From: Jaltomata sinuosa
Taxonomy: Eukaryota > Streptophyta > Magnoliopsida > Solanales > Solanaceae
NCBI GenBank assembly: GCA_003996215.1
Contig: QJPP01000680.1
Coordinates: forward strand, 186,001-250,000
Direction: 5' to 3'
Length of the DNA stretch: 64,000 nt
This document shows, one piece after another, positions 22,292-35,901 of the stretch (its first letter is position 1; each line of letters starts with the position of its first letter). The translations under genes were made by a program, and so were the position numbers. Below the pieces are notes generated by a model. The model saw nothing but the letters and a program-made list of their open reading frames with translations. It did no database searches and was not told the DNA's origin.

Positions 22292-24566
22292 TGTCTTGAC
22301 TCGAGTCTATACCCTAGATAGGACTAACACTCGGAATAACAAGTGGCTCGAGCAAACCTTTGATCTGGCATATTACTGAACATACATACTAAAATATGAT
22401 GCGGGAGCTAAAACATAAGCCAAACTCTTACAATATCATAAAATAAAACTTTTATTAACTGTGAATTTGAATTATTTGAAAACGGATTACATCTATCTAT
22501 CTGACTGATTATCAATGAAGCCTCTACTAACATACTGAATCCTGACTATTGGGACAAGACCCCAGGCTACTTTTATGTAAACAAAATGACTAACTGAACT
22601 AAAATTTATGACCATATCTATCTAAGTCCTCTAGATGCATGGAGGACTCACCATAAGTTGAGAGTGCAGGGCTAATGGAATGTCTGATCGTGAGCCTGAG
22701 TTTGAGCATTGGAATCTACATCATGAAATGATGAAGCACAAGAGGAGCGTCTATATAATTGAATATATTAGTACGCAAGGCACAAACTGAATATACAGGT
22801 ACAATATAGGTAAAGACTACAAACCTAAGCATGATCAAAAGGTAGACAAAATCGCAATGAAAGGAATCAAAGCTGAAAGCATAATATAAGATTTTACTTG
22901 AGAAGCTAATAAATACTTAAAATGATCCATAAATCATTTGTTAAACATATTAACAGCAAACTGGTGGCCTGGAGTCATAATTCATAATTTAAAAGCTTTA
23001 CTTCAAACTGAAGAATGAGTAGCTAAAGATCTGCATATCTGAATTGTAAATTATATCTATAAGTCATCAAATATCTTAACTGAGCTAAAAACTATGAATC
23101 ATATACAAATGTCATGTTTTAAATCACTTACAAGGGAAGTTTCTTACAACCTACATAAACTATATGAGCAACATGGAATCCAATGTACAACCCTAGTTGG
23201 GAGGGTTCCCTATACCCGGCCAAAGGTATAAAACATGTTAGATGTGAATTACCTAACAGATCCCATTAGACTAAAGGTGTTGATCTTAACTAACGATGAC
23301 CCTTTAACCTATGGTGGAAATGTAGTTTTGGAACTTGGGTTATCTGGAACCCGTATCCGCTCGGTGCTAAATAATCCTCCCAAAATATATTACTAGTTGC
23401 TCATATAATATAAACTTAATCATAGGTTTAAGTTTGTACTCAATATGTCTGTAAACTACACTATTGTGATCCTGAGCTCCGTATCATGTCATGAATCATA
23501 TAATGAAAATCTTGTATCTAAAACATGTCTTCTAAATCATGCTTGTAGCATAAATTATGAAAAACTTTCTTAACACATGCATAGATTTATAGATTCTAAA
23601 AATAGAGTTCGTAATTCATAAAGAAACCTTAAAGAATGAGTTGGGATGCATAATTAAGAGTTTAGTATAGACATCATAAGATCATACATAGAAATCAAGT
23701 AAAACATTTAAAGAAACCAACTTTAGTAATTTGGGCGTGAACCCTAGCGTTGAATCATAGTTTTTATATATCTTGAAAGACTTGGACGTGAGTATGGAAG
23801 GAATCTATCACTAAAATCTTACGTACCTGAGAAGGAGAAGAAAACTGATGGAAGAATCTTGAGAAACCTTGTTTGAGTTCTATGATTTGTTGCTTGAAGT
23901 CCTAGATGCTTCGCTTTTGAGTCTTGGGGGAAAGTTATTTGAGAAAGATCGATAATAATGAGTGAAATAACCCCTTTTGGGTGATTAGACAAAGTGGGGA
24001 GAGGACTTGGGGGTAAGGAAATCACCCAAAGTACCCCTCACTTAACTTTTAAAAGTGCAGAAAAATCACCCCGGATGGCTCACCTCACAAGTTGTTGTCC
24101 AATTCGTGGTGTTAGGAAGGCTAAAATTTCTTACTGGGTCAATCTAACAAATGGGGTTCACTGACTGTGACCCGAGTCATTGCTTTGAGATGTTTGACAA
24201 TGCTTCACCAAAATTCTCATAATATTTTACTCAGTACACAGATTAATGAGAGGTTGGTATAGTTGGAAAGAAGACTCAAAAACCTTTAATTTGGTGGGTC
24301 ATAGGCCATGTAACTCTTCATATTCTAGGAGGAGTGCTTGTTTGAAGTTTACCCTAGTAGAATCTTTTACGAGAACTTAATTGGTTGGAATGATCTCAAC
24401 ATAACTTAGTGCTAGAAGTTCTTATGACCATGATTTGCATCTAAAGCACTCACCACAAAAGGGAATTGATCATCACCCTTGTGTATAATTAGAAATCATC
24501 AAGTTTGGTCCTATACCCATATGAAGAATGGTTTGGATCTTACCTTAGAATTTTTAGGGTGTTACA
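22292..24566 (-). repeat. 3' LTR of element C (uninterrupted)
   Basis: Reverse strand starts TGTAACACCCTAAAAATTC at 24566 and ends GAGTCAAGACA at 22292, 2275 bp. It aligns collinearly with the five 5'-LTR fragments. It preserves the unoccupied target sites of all four later insertions: TACAA near 22797, GGGAA near 23134, the ACTTGG stretch near 24005, and ATTTG at 24433-24437 (approximate). Confidence 0.85.
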
Positions 24567-24582
24567 ATATCTCCCTCTTGGG
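24567..24582 (-). other. Polypurine tract of element C
   Basis: The reverse strand reads CCCAAGAGGGAGATAT before TGTAACACC, the same plan as in the chromoviruses at 11323 and 32149. Confidence 0.7.
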
Positions 24583-27281
24583 ATCATTCTTCCGGAAATG
24601 ACAGTTGAACTAGAATCAAGGAATGAACGGGACTTGCTTTATAATCATAAGTTGTACATGGCTGAATCATATCATGACTTTGGGACTCAACTAGAGAGCA
24701 CATAGATGTGAGCATAAACATGGATCTACATGATGGTCTTTGAACAATTTAGCTTGAATAGAAGGAATGCATGGACTGAAATGAGACTAATTTCTATTGA
24801 CTCATCTAGAACTCTATTCACCAACAAGACTGATCCTAAACCATACTAACAATAAAGGTTAATTAACTAACTTCAAGGAATGAAAAAGCATGAGTTAGGG
24901 GAGCATGGGCTAGCGTGGGCATAAAAAAATCATATAGGAACATGAGCTATATGACATGAAGCATGAGTAAGTTAGGCATGGAATAAGAATAGGACTATTA
25001 TGCCTTAGGCGATCCGACAAATAACTTTCAAACTTAGTAACACTTCTCAACTATGCTCTTTCTTTTGAATACTACACTTCATTAGCTGCAACCTATAACT
25101 CTCTTAAGGGTACATATGGTTGCCAAAGTCTGGGTCTAGCTGCATGCTCTTATCATGTTCAAGCCTAATTCGGATGTACAATGTGCTACACCTAATGTGT
25201 CCATGCTAGTTTCAACTACGAGAATTTGTATTCTCTATCCACTAGGAGCCTCCATTCCCAAAACATTACTTCCTGCCACCTCAAACAACCAACCTTGAGT
25301 TCTATTCAAAGAGTCACTAGCAACCTAATGTCATTATCCGCATGTATATCAAGAAAATCACTTAAGCCTATCACTCAGCTGCCATCAACACCACTATCAT
25401 AACATAAAGAAGGTCACTGAAGGACTGGAATATAAAGATCTAGAATAAGAGGGATGCTGTGAAATCATGACTTAAAGATTTTTCATAACTTTGACACTCA
25501 ACTGGGGCCTGAGGAGTAAAGTATAGTATGAATGAACTTGTTCAACAGATCTGATCTAAGAACATACATGATGTACTATGATTTGACTAGTCATTAAGGA
25601 TGTATCATGAGTTTATGGGATTGTGCATACTGTAAAATATGAGTGCATAATTCATGAGTTGTATGATATGAGACTGGAATTCATGGATTCATAAAGTATG
25701 ATTAGGTTTATTGAGTGATATTATTATTCCTCATACTAGGAACTGAGAATATACATACATTTGCATGAAGTGCATGAATATGATTTATGATCCTGGTGCT
25801 GACACGCAAGGCATGAGTAGAGTGTCGTAATACTTGATGTACAAGGAATATACTTAGATAATAATGGATTGGGTCTCTGCCTCATCCTAGCTCTGTTCTA
25901 GAACTCACTAGCATTACTATCAGAATCTCCAAAACCTTACTTGGGATCATCACCCTATCATCTCCACCTTAGATCCAAAGACATCATTCTAGGTCTGCGG
26001 ACCTCTTCAATAATCCTCTAAACTGAACTATAATCATTTTAATCAAACGGTCAGGGTATCACTATACCCTTGAATGCTAAACTCCCCCTGAAAGACTATA
26101 ACTGTAGACATAAACCCTTGTTGGTACTTCCTTCTGAGATACTGCTCTCAACAGTCTCTAGCCTCTATAGTCATCCTACTAGAACTTAAACTCATACTAG
26201 CGAACATAACCATCCGATATACTGGAAACAAAACCATACTGAAAGACTTAACATCATTTATCTGTAATCTCTTCAATCCAGCTCGTATAGACACCATCTA
26301 ATACAATCTTAGCCTCCTCAACACTTAGTAGCTCAAGAATACTAACTGGGAACTCGCAACACTTACTAAGTTAGAATCTTATGAAGTATCATAATACCCT
26401 GGGCACCCACCCTTCCTTCTAAAAGTAAAAACTCTCCTTCTTTGTAAGTCTAATCATCCATAATTGACACTTAGAGTCTAACACTTAACATGGACAGCCA
26501 CACAACTTCTCATACACTATACTGACTTACTATTACTGGATAGAAATCAAGGAACACTAATCCACTCAAAATTTGATGAAATAATCAACCTTAACCACCT
26601 TTTCTATCTAATTTCAGTCTACAAGCACACTCTTTTTCATGAACTCACCACTTACTTATTGGGTACATGGTTCTAGCTACTCACTTAAGTTAAACACTAC
26701 CGCTACTCTATTGGCTACTACACTCCTAAATTTATACTTCTAACTCTAGGTCATTCTACCACTCATGGCTCATAAAACTGAAACCACACTATCTTTCGGG
26801 TGAAAACATTACCCAACCATCTTAAAACATACTTATCCTCTTCAAGATCTCACTTGTACTATGGTTTCAAAAGGGGTCTGAGAGCATATCACACTTTGGC
26901 TCAAATGCACAATTTATTTGAACAAGAGTGAATTCTTTTAAGTCACTGAACTTAAAAGCATTGATGGCTCCTCTCAAGCCCTTGCACAGTCTCTTAACTA
27001 TCTGTAGGCTTTGTTTGAGAAAACTTTATCAGTAGGAATTTAAGTTTGATTGCTTCTATTGCCTAAAAAATGAAGTGTAGTCGGCGGAAATAAAGCAATG
27101 CTTGGATCTACATATGTTTCTTAGGAGACAACTTTACTGCATGATCTAGAGTATGAAAGAAGGGAAAACATTTTCTAAATACCCTGTAACCTCCTGATTA
27201 TAGGTGTAGTATACAACATACCCATAAGCAAGACTCTAATAGACATGGATATATAGACACCCTAGGAAACTTGAACTCTTC
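24583..27281 (-). other. Non-coding interior of element C (LARD-like)
   Basis: About 2.7 kb with no open frame resembling gag, protease, RT, RNase H or integrase on either strand. The part 25798-26050 matches 55708-55960 of element J in order: 'gctgacac.caaggca', 'ctctg..ttctaga', 'ccatctccgcctta'-type and 'atcatttta' blocks. A weaker match links 25060-25160 with 54735-54840. A shared interior without coding capacity is the hallmark of large retrotransposon derivatives (family knowledge). Which autonomous element supplied the proteins is not shown. Confidence 0.6.
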
Positions 27282-27294
27282 GCTTTGATACTAT
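27282..27294 (-). other. Degenerate primer-binding site of element C
   Basis: The reverse strand reads ATAGTATCAAAGC. Compared with TTGGTATCAGAGC at 46080 and 56841 (complementary to the 3' end of initiator tRNA-Met), several bases have changed. It sits 3 bp from the 5' LTR end, as expected. Confidence 0.5.
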
Positions 27295-27297
27295 ATT

Positions 27298-27811
27298 TTT
27301 CATGACTCCAGTTTATACCCTAGATGTGACTGGCACTCGGAACCACAAGTGGTCCAAGCAAACCCTTGGTTTTGGCATATTACTTAACATACACGCTGAA
27401 ATATGATGTGGAAGCTAAAACATGAGCCAAACTCTTACAATATCATAAAATAAAACTTTTATTAAATGAAAATTTGAATCATTTGAAAACTAATTACATC
27501 TATGTGGCTGACTGACTATATATGAAGCCTCTACTAACAAACTGAATACTGACTATCGAAATAAGGTTGCGGGCTACCTTTATGTAAACAAAATAACTAA
27601 CAAAACTGAAATTGATGACCATATCTAATCTAAGTCCTCTGGATGCAAGGAGGACTCACCACAGGATGAGTGTGCAGGGCTAATGGAATTTCTGATTGTG
27701 AGCTTGAGTCTAAGCACTAGAATCTACATCATAAATAATGTAGCACAGGAGGAGAGTTAATACAATTGAATGTACTGGTATGCAAGATACAAATTGAATA
27801 TATAGGTACAA
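27298..27811 (-). repeat. 5' LTR of element C, fragment 1 of 5
   Basis: Aligns with 22292-22800 of the 3' LTR (for example 'tttataccctaga.g..act..cactcgga'). It ends with TACAA, the target duplication of solo LTR K. The TG...CA terminus is decayed (TTTCATGACTCC in place of TGTCTTGACTCG). Confidence 0.8.
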
Positions 27812-29773
27812 TGTAACACCCTAGAAATCCTAGCCTAGAACCAGCTCAAAACTCTAAGTGTGAAACTGTTTAGGTGTCAGATAGGATCCACGAGTCGTGG
27901 AACAGTCTATGAGCCATGGACTGAGCCTATGGAATCAGATCAGAGACAAGATGATTTGGTCTGAGAACTACAACCAGTGTCTATGGATCATGGATTGATC
28001 CACAACCCATGGATTAGGTCCGTGGAACTCAGACCTGAGGCCTACCATTTCTCTGAGAACCATGAACTAGTTCTACGGATCGTGGAATGATCTACGAGAT
28101 GTGAACCTAGTTCATGAAAATCAGACCTGAGGCTTGACAAAAAGGCCAGAAACCACAACTAGGTTTCTACGGGTCGTAGAAGCATCTATAGAGCATAGAA
28201 CCTGTCCATGGAACCCGAGTCATGAATTTTTCAATCGATTTCTTTTATTTTCCCAGGGGTGTTTTGGACTTTTCCTATCTCTTTTAAGGCCTAAGCTATA
28301 TCGTTTTGCTCGGTCTAAGCCTAGTTAATAAGTCAAAATTTACCTAAATCTTCCATTCTCCTAAAAATCATCCGATACTTAGAAAAAATAGAGAAAAGAA
28401 GCGACAGTTTCTCTCAAGAACAAGAAGAAGGTTTCTTCAAGCTCTGCCCTAAGAAATCCAAGGATTTCACCATAGAATCTTCTTCCAAGTATGTGGGATT
28501 TTATCAATGAGTTCCTTCCACCCATTGAGTCCCTAGATTCAGTCCAGTTCTTCATTTATCAATTGGTTCTTCAGACCTAGGGTTCCTAAACCTTATTAAA
28601 TCATTGCAATTCATATTCTATTGCTTGTATAATATTTATTACATGTTTTCTTGGGAACCTAGGATAGCCATATGTACAGAGTTCAGTAACCCTAGCATGT
28701 GTTAATTTCAATACTCATAATTTATACTTGTTAGTCTGATGATTCAGTCAGTTATGCTTCAGAATTAGAATGCTATCAGTTCCAGTATTATTATATTACA
28801 TTCTCGGATGATTATCAGTATTTGAGCTATCCAGCTTTTCACTCCATTTATTGTTTTACCTTCAGTTGGGAGTAGACTTAGTACCCAGTGGATGAAGGGA
28901 TGAAGGCTCAGCTGTCAGATTAGGATGAGACCTTTAGTAGAAGTCCCTAAGTCCCAGAATTACGGCGCCACCATAGGTATAAAAGGGGTCAGCTGTCAGA
29001 TTAGGCTTGGCAGCCTTGTCCCTTGTGGACACCAGTTTAGTGGATCTATGTTAGATTTGTTTGTACCCTTGGGAAGGTATGAACACCCTTCCATCCAGGG
29101 TTACAGGTTAGACCCACATTTAGCTCAGCTTGGGGTATGTCGGATAATAGTGGCTCCCATAGTCATACTTATATTGCATTGACCATGTACCCAGTATTTA
29201 ATTCAATTGTTCATGCTTCAGTATGTATTTCCATCTTCAGTATTTATGTTGTACTGCTTTACATATATCCCACATGCTCACTATATTCGAAGTACTGATC
29301 CATACTTTTGTTCTATATCTTATCATGATGTAGGTTCAGGCGTTCAGCATCTAGATCATGTTTAATGCGACTTTGCAGTCCATATTCAGCAGCTCAATAG
29401 TGAGTCCTCATAGTTTGAGGGCGATAGTTATGTTTATTTCTTTCAATTTTACATTTCAATTTCAGACTATTAGAGTTAGCTGGGGACTTGTCCCAGCAAC
29501 TCACATCAGTTAGAGGCTTTCAAACATAGAACTAGAATTAGCTATTCAAGTTGTCAGTTTTACTTTTCAGACTTATTATATTCCCAGTTAACTTATATAT
29601 TTAGACATGATTTGGATTTCCTTCCCAATACATATATTTGAATCAGTTTAGTTTTCTGCACAGTTCGTATTTTATCAGAAATTGTCTAGATATGCCAAAC
29701 CATGGATTAGTTTGGGGTCACTTGTGACACTAAGCACCGTGTTGCGTCCAGGGGGTAGCCTCGGGGTGTTACA
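27812..29773 (+). mobile_element. Solo LTR K with perfect 5-bp target duplication
   Basis: Starts TGTAACACCC and ends GGGTGTTACA, so the terminal 10 bp are perfect inverted complements. It is 1962 bp long with no interior. TACAA flanks both sides (27807-27811, 29774-29778). The paralogous 3' LTR at about 22795 shows the single, unoccupied TACAA. The end block CAGGGGGTAGCCTCGGGG matches the chromovirus LTR ends at 35880 and 42870, so K derives from the same broad family. LTR-LTR recombination explains a solo LTR (family knowledge). Confidence 0.9.
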
Positions 29774-30114
29774 TACAACATAGCTAAAAGACTATAAAGC
29801 TGAGCATGATCAATAGGTAGACAAAATTGCAATGAAAGGAATCAAAGCTGATAGCATAAAATAAGATCTTAACTGAGAAGCTGAGAAATAATTAAAATGA
29901 TTCATAAATCATTTGTCAAACATTTAAATAGCAAACTTGTGGCCTAGAGCCACAATTCATAATTTAAAAGGTTTACTTGAAACTGAAGACTGAGTAGCTA
30001 AAGATCTGCATATCTGAATCTTGAATTATATCTATAAATCATAAAATAGCTTAACTGAGCTAAAAACTATGAGTCATGTACAAATATCATGTTTTAAATC
30101 ATTTATAAGGGGAG
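29774..30114 (-). repeat. 5' LTR of element C, fragment 2 of 5
   Basis: Begins with the second TACAA copy. It then matches 22801-23135 of the 3' LTR ('gatcaa.aggtagacaaaat.gcaatgaaagg'). It is broken at 30114 by element H, within the sequence that reads AAGGGAAGTTTC in the intact 3' LTR. Confidence 0.8.
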
Positions 30115-32148
30115 CGTTATGCCCCGAGGCTATCCCCAAGATGTAACACAGGACCTGAGACCATAAGTGATCCCAAGTTAAACCTTGGTCTTAGCATGAC
30201 TTAAACATAACAGATAATCTTAGTGGAAGCAATAAACTAAAGTGATAAGCAAACTAAATCATCATATATATCAAGGTCTAGAAATATCAAAGTCTGACAC
30301 CATAAATACTGAATATCTAGTGAAGTCTGGAAGCCTGACATAATGAGTTGCTGGGACAAGACCCCAACTAACTCCAAGTACTGAAAGAAAAGACACGAAG
30401 ATAACTAAGTTGATACTAGTCCTTAAAGGATGAGAACTCACTAATCTGGACTGGAAATCATTCTAGTCTCTAGCCATGAGTCTGAGATTGAGAGCTTGAA
30501 TTTGCATTATAATAGGATATAGCACGAGAAGTATGTGTCAGTACTATAGGATGTGTTGAGTATGCGAGATATGCAGAATCTGAAGTAAACATGCTAAAAG
30601 TGTACTTAAATGAAATCATATGATAGTAGTAAAATCTATAATGAAATGACTCAATGCAATATCATAAGCTGAAAACATACTTATAATCGTAAGTAGTAAT
30701 AACAAGTCTTAAATCTGAAGGCAAGAGTCAAATACATTAAAAGCTTGAAACTATTTCTATAGGAGATTCTCATAACTGACATAGACTATGTGAGCTACAT
30801 GGAATTTGATATATATGCCCCATCGAGAGGACGCAATATACCTTGTCAGGGAATAAAGGCATTCCTGGCGTGATCACTAGTTTTGATGCCCAACTGAGGG
30901 GCTAAAAAAACCTACAGGGGCACGTAGTTCTAGGACTTAGGGTACTCTCAACCCATCCAACTCGGTACTAAATACTACTTTCAAAATATACTTCAGCTCA
31001 TATATATATACTAGGGCATATCTGATGCCAATTGATCATAATTCATGGACATATCTAATGTCAAAACCGTTTGAAGAGTATAAGGACATATTTGATGTCA
31101 TTCTATTCTCAAATCATAAGTCTTAAAAGCTTAGCATAGCCATAATTCAAAATATACTTTTTTCTAATTACATAATTTAAAGAATTAGGCATGCAATTTC
31201 ATAAATACTTGAGGTCGTGTTATCTAAACATACCAATTTTACTTAAACACATGCAATTGGGTGAAGTCATGCTAGGAATCATTCTTAATGCATGGGCTTT
31301 TGAAAACACTTGAGGAATCTCATAAAAATCATGGGTAAAAGGGTAAGAACCATTAATTCATGCTAATAAACTGAATTTAAAACAATTTCATAACTGGGGT
31401 AAGAACCCTAATTCCATAGATTCATAAATCTAAAGTGAAAATCATGGGTTTGGGGCATAAGGGTGAAATGAATCCCTTACTGAATACCCACATACCTGAA
31501 TTGAAGATTTCTTAATTTAGGTCTTGAGGGATGGAGGTTCGAAGATGGAAATCCTTAGCTTGGAGCTTGGGAGAATGGGGTTCTTTACTCTTTTAGAGTT
31601 CGAATGAGAGTTTAGGAGAAGACTTAGGCTAAGTGGGGATAAAACCCCTTCTTGAATTGTCCAAAACAACCTCACTTAGGAATTAAAAGGGTAGAAAATT
31701 ATAAAAATATCCCTGGGTAAAAGCTGGGAAAAACTTATTAAAACCTCAGGTTCAGGTTCCACGGACCGTAGATGGAATCACGGATCATGTATTGAGGTCG
31801 TGGTTCCTGATCCAAAATTCAAGATGTAGGTCTGAGTTCTATGAGCAGGGTCTACATCTCGTGGTTTGATCCACGAACCATAAAAACCTCTCATGGTTTC
31901 CAGAGAAAAAGGTTGCCCTTAGTCTGAGGTCTACGAGCTGGTTCCATGACCCGTGGAACCATCCACAACTTGTGAACTTTTGTCATGGTCCTAAGACCTG
32001 AGAATGGATCTGCAGAACAATTTCCACAAGTTCATTCCATGGCTCATGGTTCAGTTCATGGCTCATGGTCTGGGTTCGTTATCATGGAAGGTTCAAAATT
32101 TTTAGTGTTTCTAAGTTTGAAAGTTGGTTCGAATTTTGGGGTGTTAAA
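30115..32148 (-). repeat. 3' LTR of element H
   Basis: About 2034 bp. The terminal sequences are decayed: the forward left end reads CGTTATGCCCC (TGTCATGCCCC in the partner) and the right end GGTGTTAAA (TACA in a typical copy). It matches 46096-48114 throughout, for example 'aaataaactaaagtgataag' near 30225 and the CCACGGACCGTAG-type motifs near 31750. Confidence 0.85.
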
Positions 32149-32164
32149 ATATCTCCCCCTTGGG
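32149..32164 (-). other. Polypurine tract of element H
   Basis: The reverse strand reads CCAAGGGGGAGATAT directly upstream of the 3' LTR start. Confidence 0.7.
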
Positions 32165-32399
32165 ATCATTCATCCTCTAATAAAGACTAAGTAAGTGGGA
32201 AAATGGGAGAAAACATCAATACCAACCAACAAAACATGAAAACTGAAGAATGAGTATGAAGATTGAGTCTTTAACTTAAAACATGACTGAACTAAATTCG
32301 AAAAAACATGAATGCATGCTAGGATCATGAGAAAAACTGATGGGATAGAACTGGAGGGACATACTAAGGAGGAAGATATTACCTCAACTTGAAACTGGA

Positions 32400-33884
32400 T
32401 CAGAAGGAAAGAGATGAGATACTTGGCTTTCATGGCTGCTTTTGCTTCTCATGTAGCTCCCTCAACTAGCTGGTTCCTCCAAAGAACTTTCACCGTAGCA
32501 AATTCTTTGTTCCTCAACCTTTGAATTTGATGGTCAAGGATATCAACAGAGATTTATTCATAAGTAAGGATATCCTTCACACCCATATCCTATAAAGGTA
32601 CAATCAAGGTCGAGTTGCCAACACACTTCTTCAACAAGGAAACATGAAAAACTGGATGCACCATTTCTAGATTAGCTGGCAACTCCAACTCATAAGCAAT
32701 ACTACTAACACTCCTCAGAATCCTGTAGGGAACTAGTAGGGACTAAGTTTCCCCTTCTTCCCAAACCTCATCACACCCTTCATGGGTGACACCTTCAGAA
32801 ATACCCAATCATCCACCTCAAACTCCAATTCTCTCCTTCTCACATCTGCATATGACTTCTATCAACTCTGAGCGGTCTTCAACCTCTCCCTGATAATCTA
32901 AACTTTCTCCATAGTCTCATGAACCGAATCTGGACCTATCAAATTTTCTTCACCTACCTCAAACCAACCAATAGGATATCTACACCTTTGCCCATAAAGT
33001 GCCTTATATGGAGTTATCTGGATGCTAGAATGAAAGCTATTATTGTAGGAAAACTCAATAAGAGGTAAATGATCATCCCAATTACCTTTGAAATTGATCA
33101 CACAAGCTCTCAAAATATCATCTAAGGTCTAAATAGTACGCTCTACCTGGCCATCCGTCTACGAGTGAAAAGCTGTGCTAAGATTAACCTGAGTACCAAG
33201 ACTTTTCTAAAACAATCTCCAAAACTGGAATGTGAACTAAGTACCCCTATCTAAAATAATAGATAATGGAACTTCATACAATCGGACTATCTAATAAATG
33301 TAGAGTCTGACATAATCCTCTGCTGAATCAGTAGTCTTGACAACCAAGAAGTGGAATGACTTAGTCATCCTGTCAACAATCACCCAAATAGAATCATGAT
33401 GCCTGCGAGTATGAGGTAAGCCTGTAATGAAATCTATATTAATCGCTTCCCACTTTAAAGTAGGAAGGTCAATATCTTAAATCATACCACTTGGTCATTG
33501 ATGTTCTACCTACACTTGTTGATAGTTGGGACACTTAGTCATAAAATCTACAATGTACCTCTTCATACCATTTAACCAATAGACTTCTCATAGGTCATGG
33601 TACATATTTGTGGAACCGGAGTGGATAGAACATTTAGAGCTATGAGATTCAGTCAGGATCTGATGTCTCAAATCATCCATATTAGGAACACATAAACGAC
33701 TCTGGTAGCAAAGCACACCATCTCCCTCTTGGGAGAAAACCTCCACTCTCTACTGATGAACTGCACCCTTCAACTAAAGTAAGATGGTATCACTGTCTTG
33801 CTTCTCCATTACCTCAACTACTAGAGAAGATTCTGACCAATTCTGAACTATCAGACTGCTATCTTCTCTGTCTGTAAGGCAAAC
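32400..33884 (-). pseudogene. Element H integrase, chromodomain and RNase H linker
   Basis: Reverse strand. 33884-33774 is the RNase H/integrase linker, directly continuing the frame cut at 42888. The H-H-C-C finger is decayed around 33640-33510. The DDE end near 33165-33125 keeps TDGQ.ERTI, but two neighbouring Gln codons are now TAG (33159-33161, 33129-33131). 33113-32898 is a clean stretch (IEFSYNNSFHSS, then YPIGWFEVGEENL). The integrase C-terminus and chromodomain follow to about 32400 with a frameshift near 32740 and a stop where relatives have the Trp of ATWE. It is non-functional. Confidence 0.75.
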
Positions 33885-35898
33885 TGTAATACCGCAGGAT
33901 TCGAACCAGCTTTCTAAGTTGAAACTCTGAAAAAAATTCATGTTCCCAGGGATGACGGGTCTAAACCATGGACCGTGGTTAGAACCATGACTCGTGGAAT
34001 GAAACCATGATTTAGGTTCTGTAGGAACCAATCTCTGGTCTGAGAACACGAGTTCACTCTACGAACCGTAGTTTGTTCTACGGACCTTAAAATAGACTCG
34101 TGGAACTCAGGTCTGAGGTTTGTCATTCCCCATGAATGATGACTTGGGTCTATGACCCGTAAAACTTTTTATGGGTCCATCCTATTGACCCGTAAACTAC
34201 CTTCCACATCCTGTTATTTTGGCCAGAAACTATGGAAGGAAACAACGGGCCATGGTTTGGTCTATGACCCGTGGAACCCATCTGTCATCCCTGAAAGTCA
34301 ACTTTTTCCAGCTTCTTCCTAATTACGGTCCAGGGGTATTTTAGTCATTACCCATCCTTTTAACTCCTAAATGATATTGTTTTGACTATTTTTAGAAGGG
34401 TTTTCACCCTCATTAGCCTAATTCCCTTCTCATTACCTCATTCATCTCCCAAAAAGGAAAAGAACTCTCTCAAGCTCAAGGTCTCAAGCTCCAAGTCTAA
34501 GTCTCCTTATCTTTTCAATTTTAAGTGGGTTAACTCCAATCAAGGTATGTGGGTATTTAACAATGGGATCCTTTCACCCTTGTGTCCAAAACCCAAAATT
34601 TCAAATTTGTGATTTCATGAACTTTCAAATTAGGGTTCTTACCCAATTCTTATGGGTTTTACTATAAATTGTCTTCTCATGATTTTGTTGTGAAACTCTA
34701 TTAAATTGCATGAGTTTTTTACATATGAACTCCTATTTCATGAATTGAAGGTTGATTATGGTGAATCCTACTTGCATGAAGTGATTTAAGAAAATTGGGC
34801 AAATTTATAGCATGATTTCATGAATTTCAAGCAAATACATGCCTAGTTCCTATGTTTTATGAAAGTATATGTTATTATGAAATTGAACTGAGGCCATGCA
34901 AGGTTTTCAAGCTATGAATTATTATGCAAGACAAGACACCCGATGTGCCATCAATGCTCATGAATCTTTTTTTTCTAAAACCAAGGTTCATGAGTAGTAT
35001 GAAGATCCGAGGTATGAACATGTTTATGCATAAGCTTGACATCTAGATATGTCATATGAATGTGAGCCTTATGTTATATATTTTGGGAGTAGTATTTAGC
35101 ACTGAGCGATGAGGGTTCTAGATAACCCAAGTCCAAAACTACGTTACCACCGTAGATTGTCCTCAGTGGCTTATGACAGGATCCTTATGACATGGTTCTA
35201 ACCTTGATCGATTAGGACAACCTTTTTCAGTGTGGGTGCATGACACTAGACTCCATGTAGCTCAGCATGGTTTATGTTGATTAAGAGAAACTCCCACATG
35301 GTTATTTTCAAGCTATGAAGTTATATGATACTTTGAATTTTAACCGTACTTCATGTTTATGTCTTATATATTGATAATCCTTTTATGTTATTTCTTTATG
35401 AAAAGGTTCACCTTAAACATATTTTAAGTATGTTTTTATCATGATCATACATATCTCACATACTCGGTACATCTTATCATACTGACCCATATTTTGCACT
35501 GCATCCTCTTGATGATGCAGATTCAGGTGTTTCCCATCAGGCTCATTGCTAGATAAAACTGGATATCCAGTTACTGTTGGTGAGTCCTTATTGTTCGAGG
35601 GCAAGTTATGACTCTAGTTTATTTTGATTACTTATTTTCGTACTTTGAGTTAGCTAGGGTCTTGTCGTAGCAACTCCTTATATCATGTATAGAGGCTTTT
35701 CAAACATAGATGGTATTCGGGTCTCCTACGAATCATGTTCTTTTGATTTTATCTTATGGATTGAGTTATCTAATTCGTATTATGCTTCCGCTATGTTTAA
35801 TTGATATGCCTGAGTTATGCTATGACCAAGGGTTAGCCTTGGGTACTTGTGGTCCTAGGTCCCGTGTTACCCCCAGGGGGTAGTCTCGAGGAGTGACA
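33885..35898 (+). repeat. 5' LTR of element I
   Basis: Starts TGTAATACCGCAGG (TGTAACACCCCAGG in the 3' copy) and ends GAGGAGTGACA, 2014 bp. It is followed after 3 bp by the primer-binding site. The U3 part (33950-34280) is dense in short ACGGACC/GGTTCGT-type motifs. Confidence 0.9.
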
Positions 35899-35901
35899 AA
35901 C

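Noticed and set aside
22292..27297. Possible captured host gene in the interior of element C
   Set aside because: Scanned both strands; open frames are short and show no family motif. The shared sequence with element J is non-coding.
28134..29182. Open frames of 64 and 85 codons
   Set aside because: Both lie wholly within solo LTR K.
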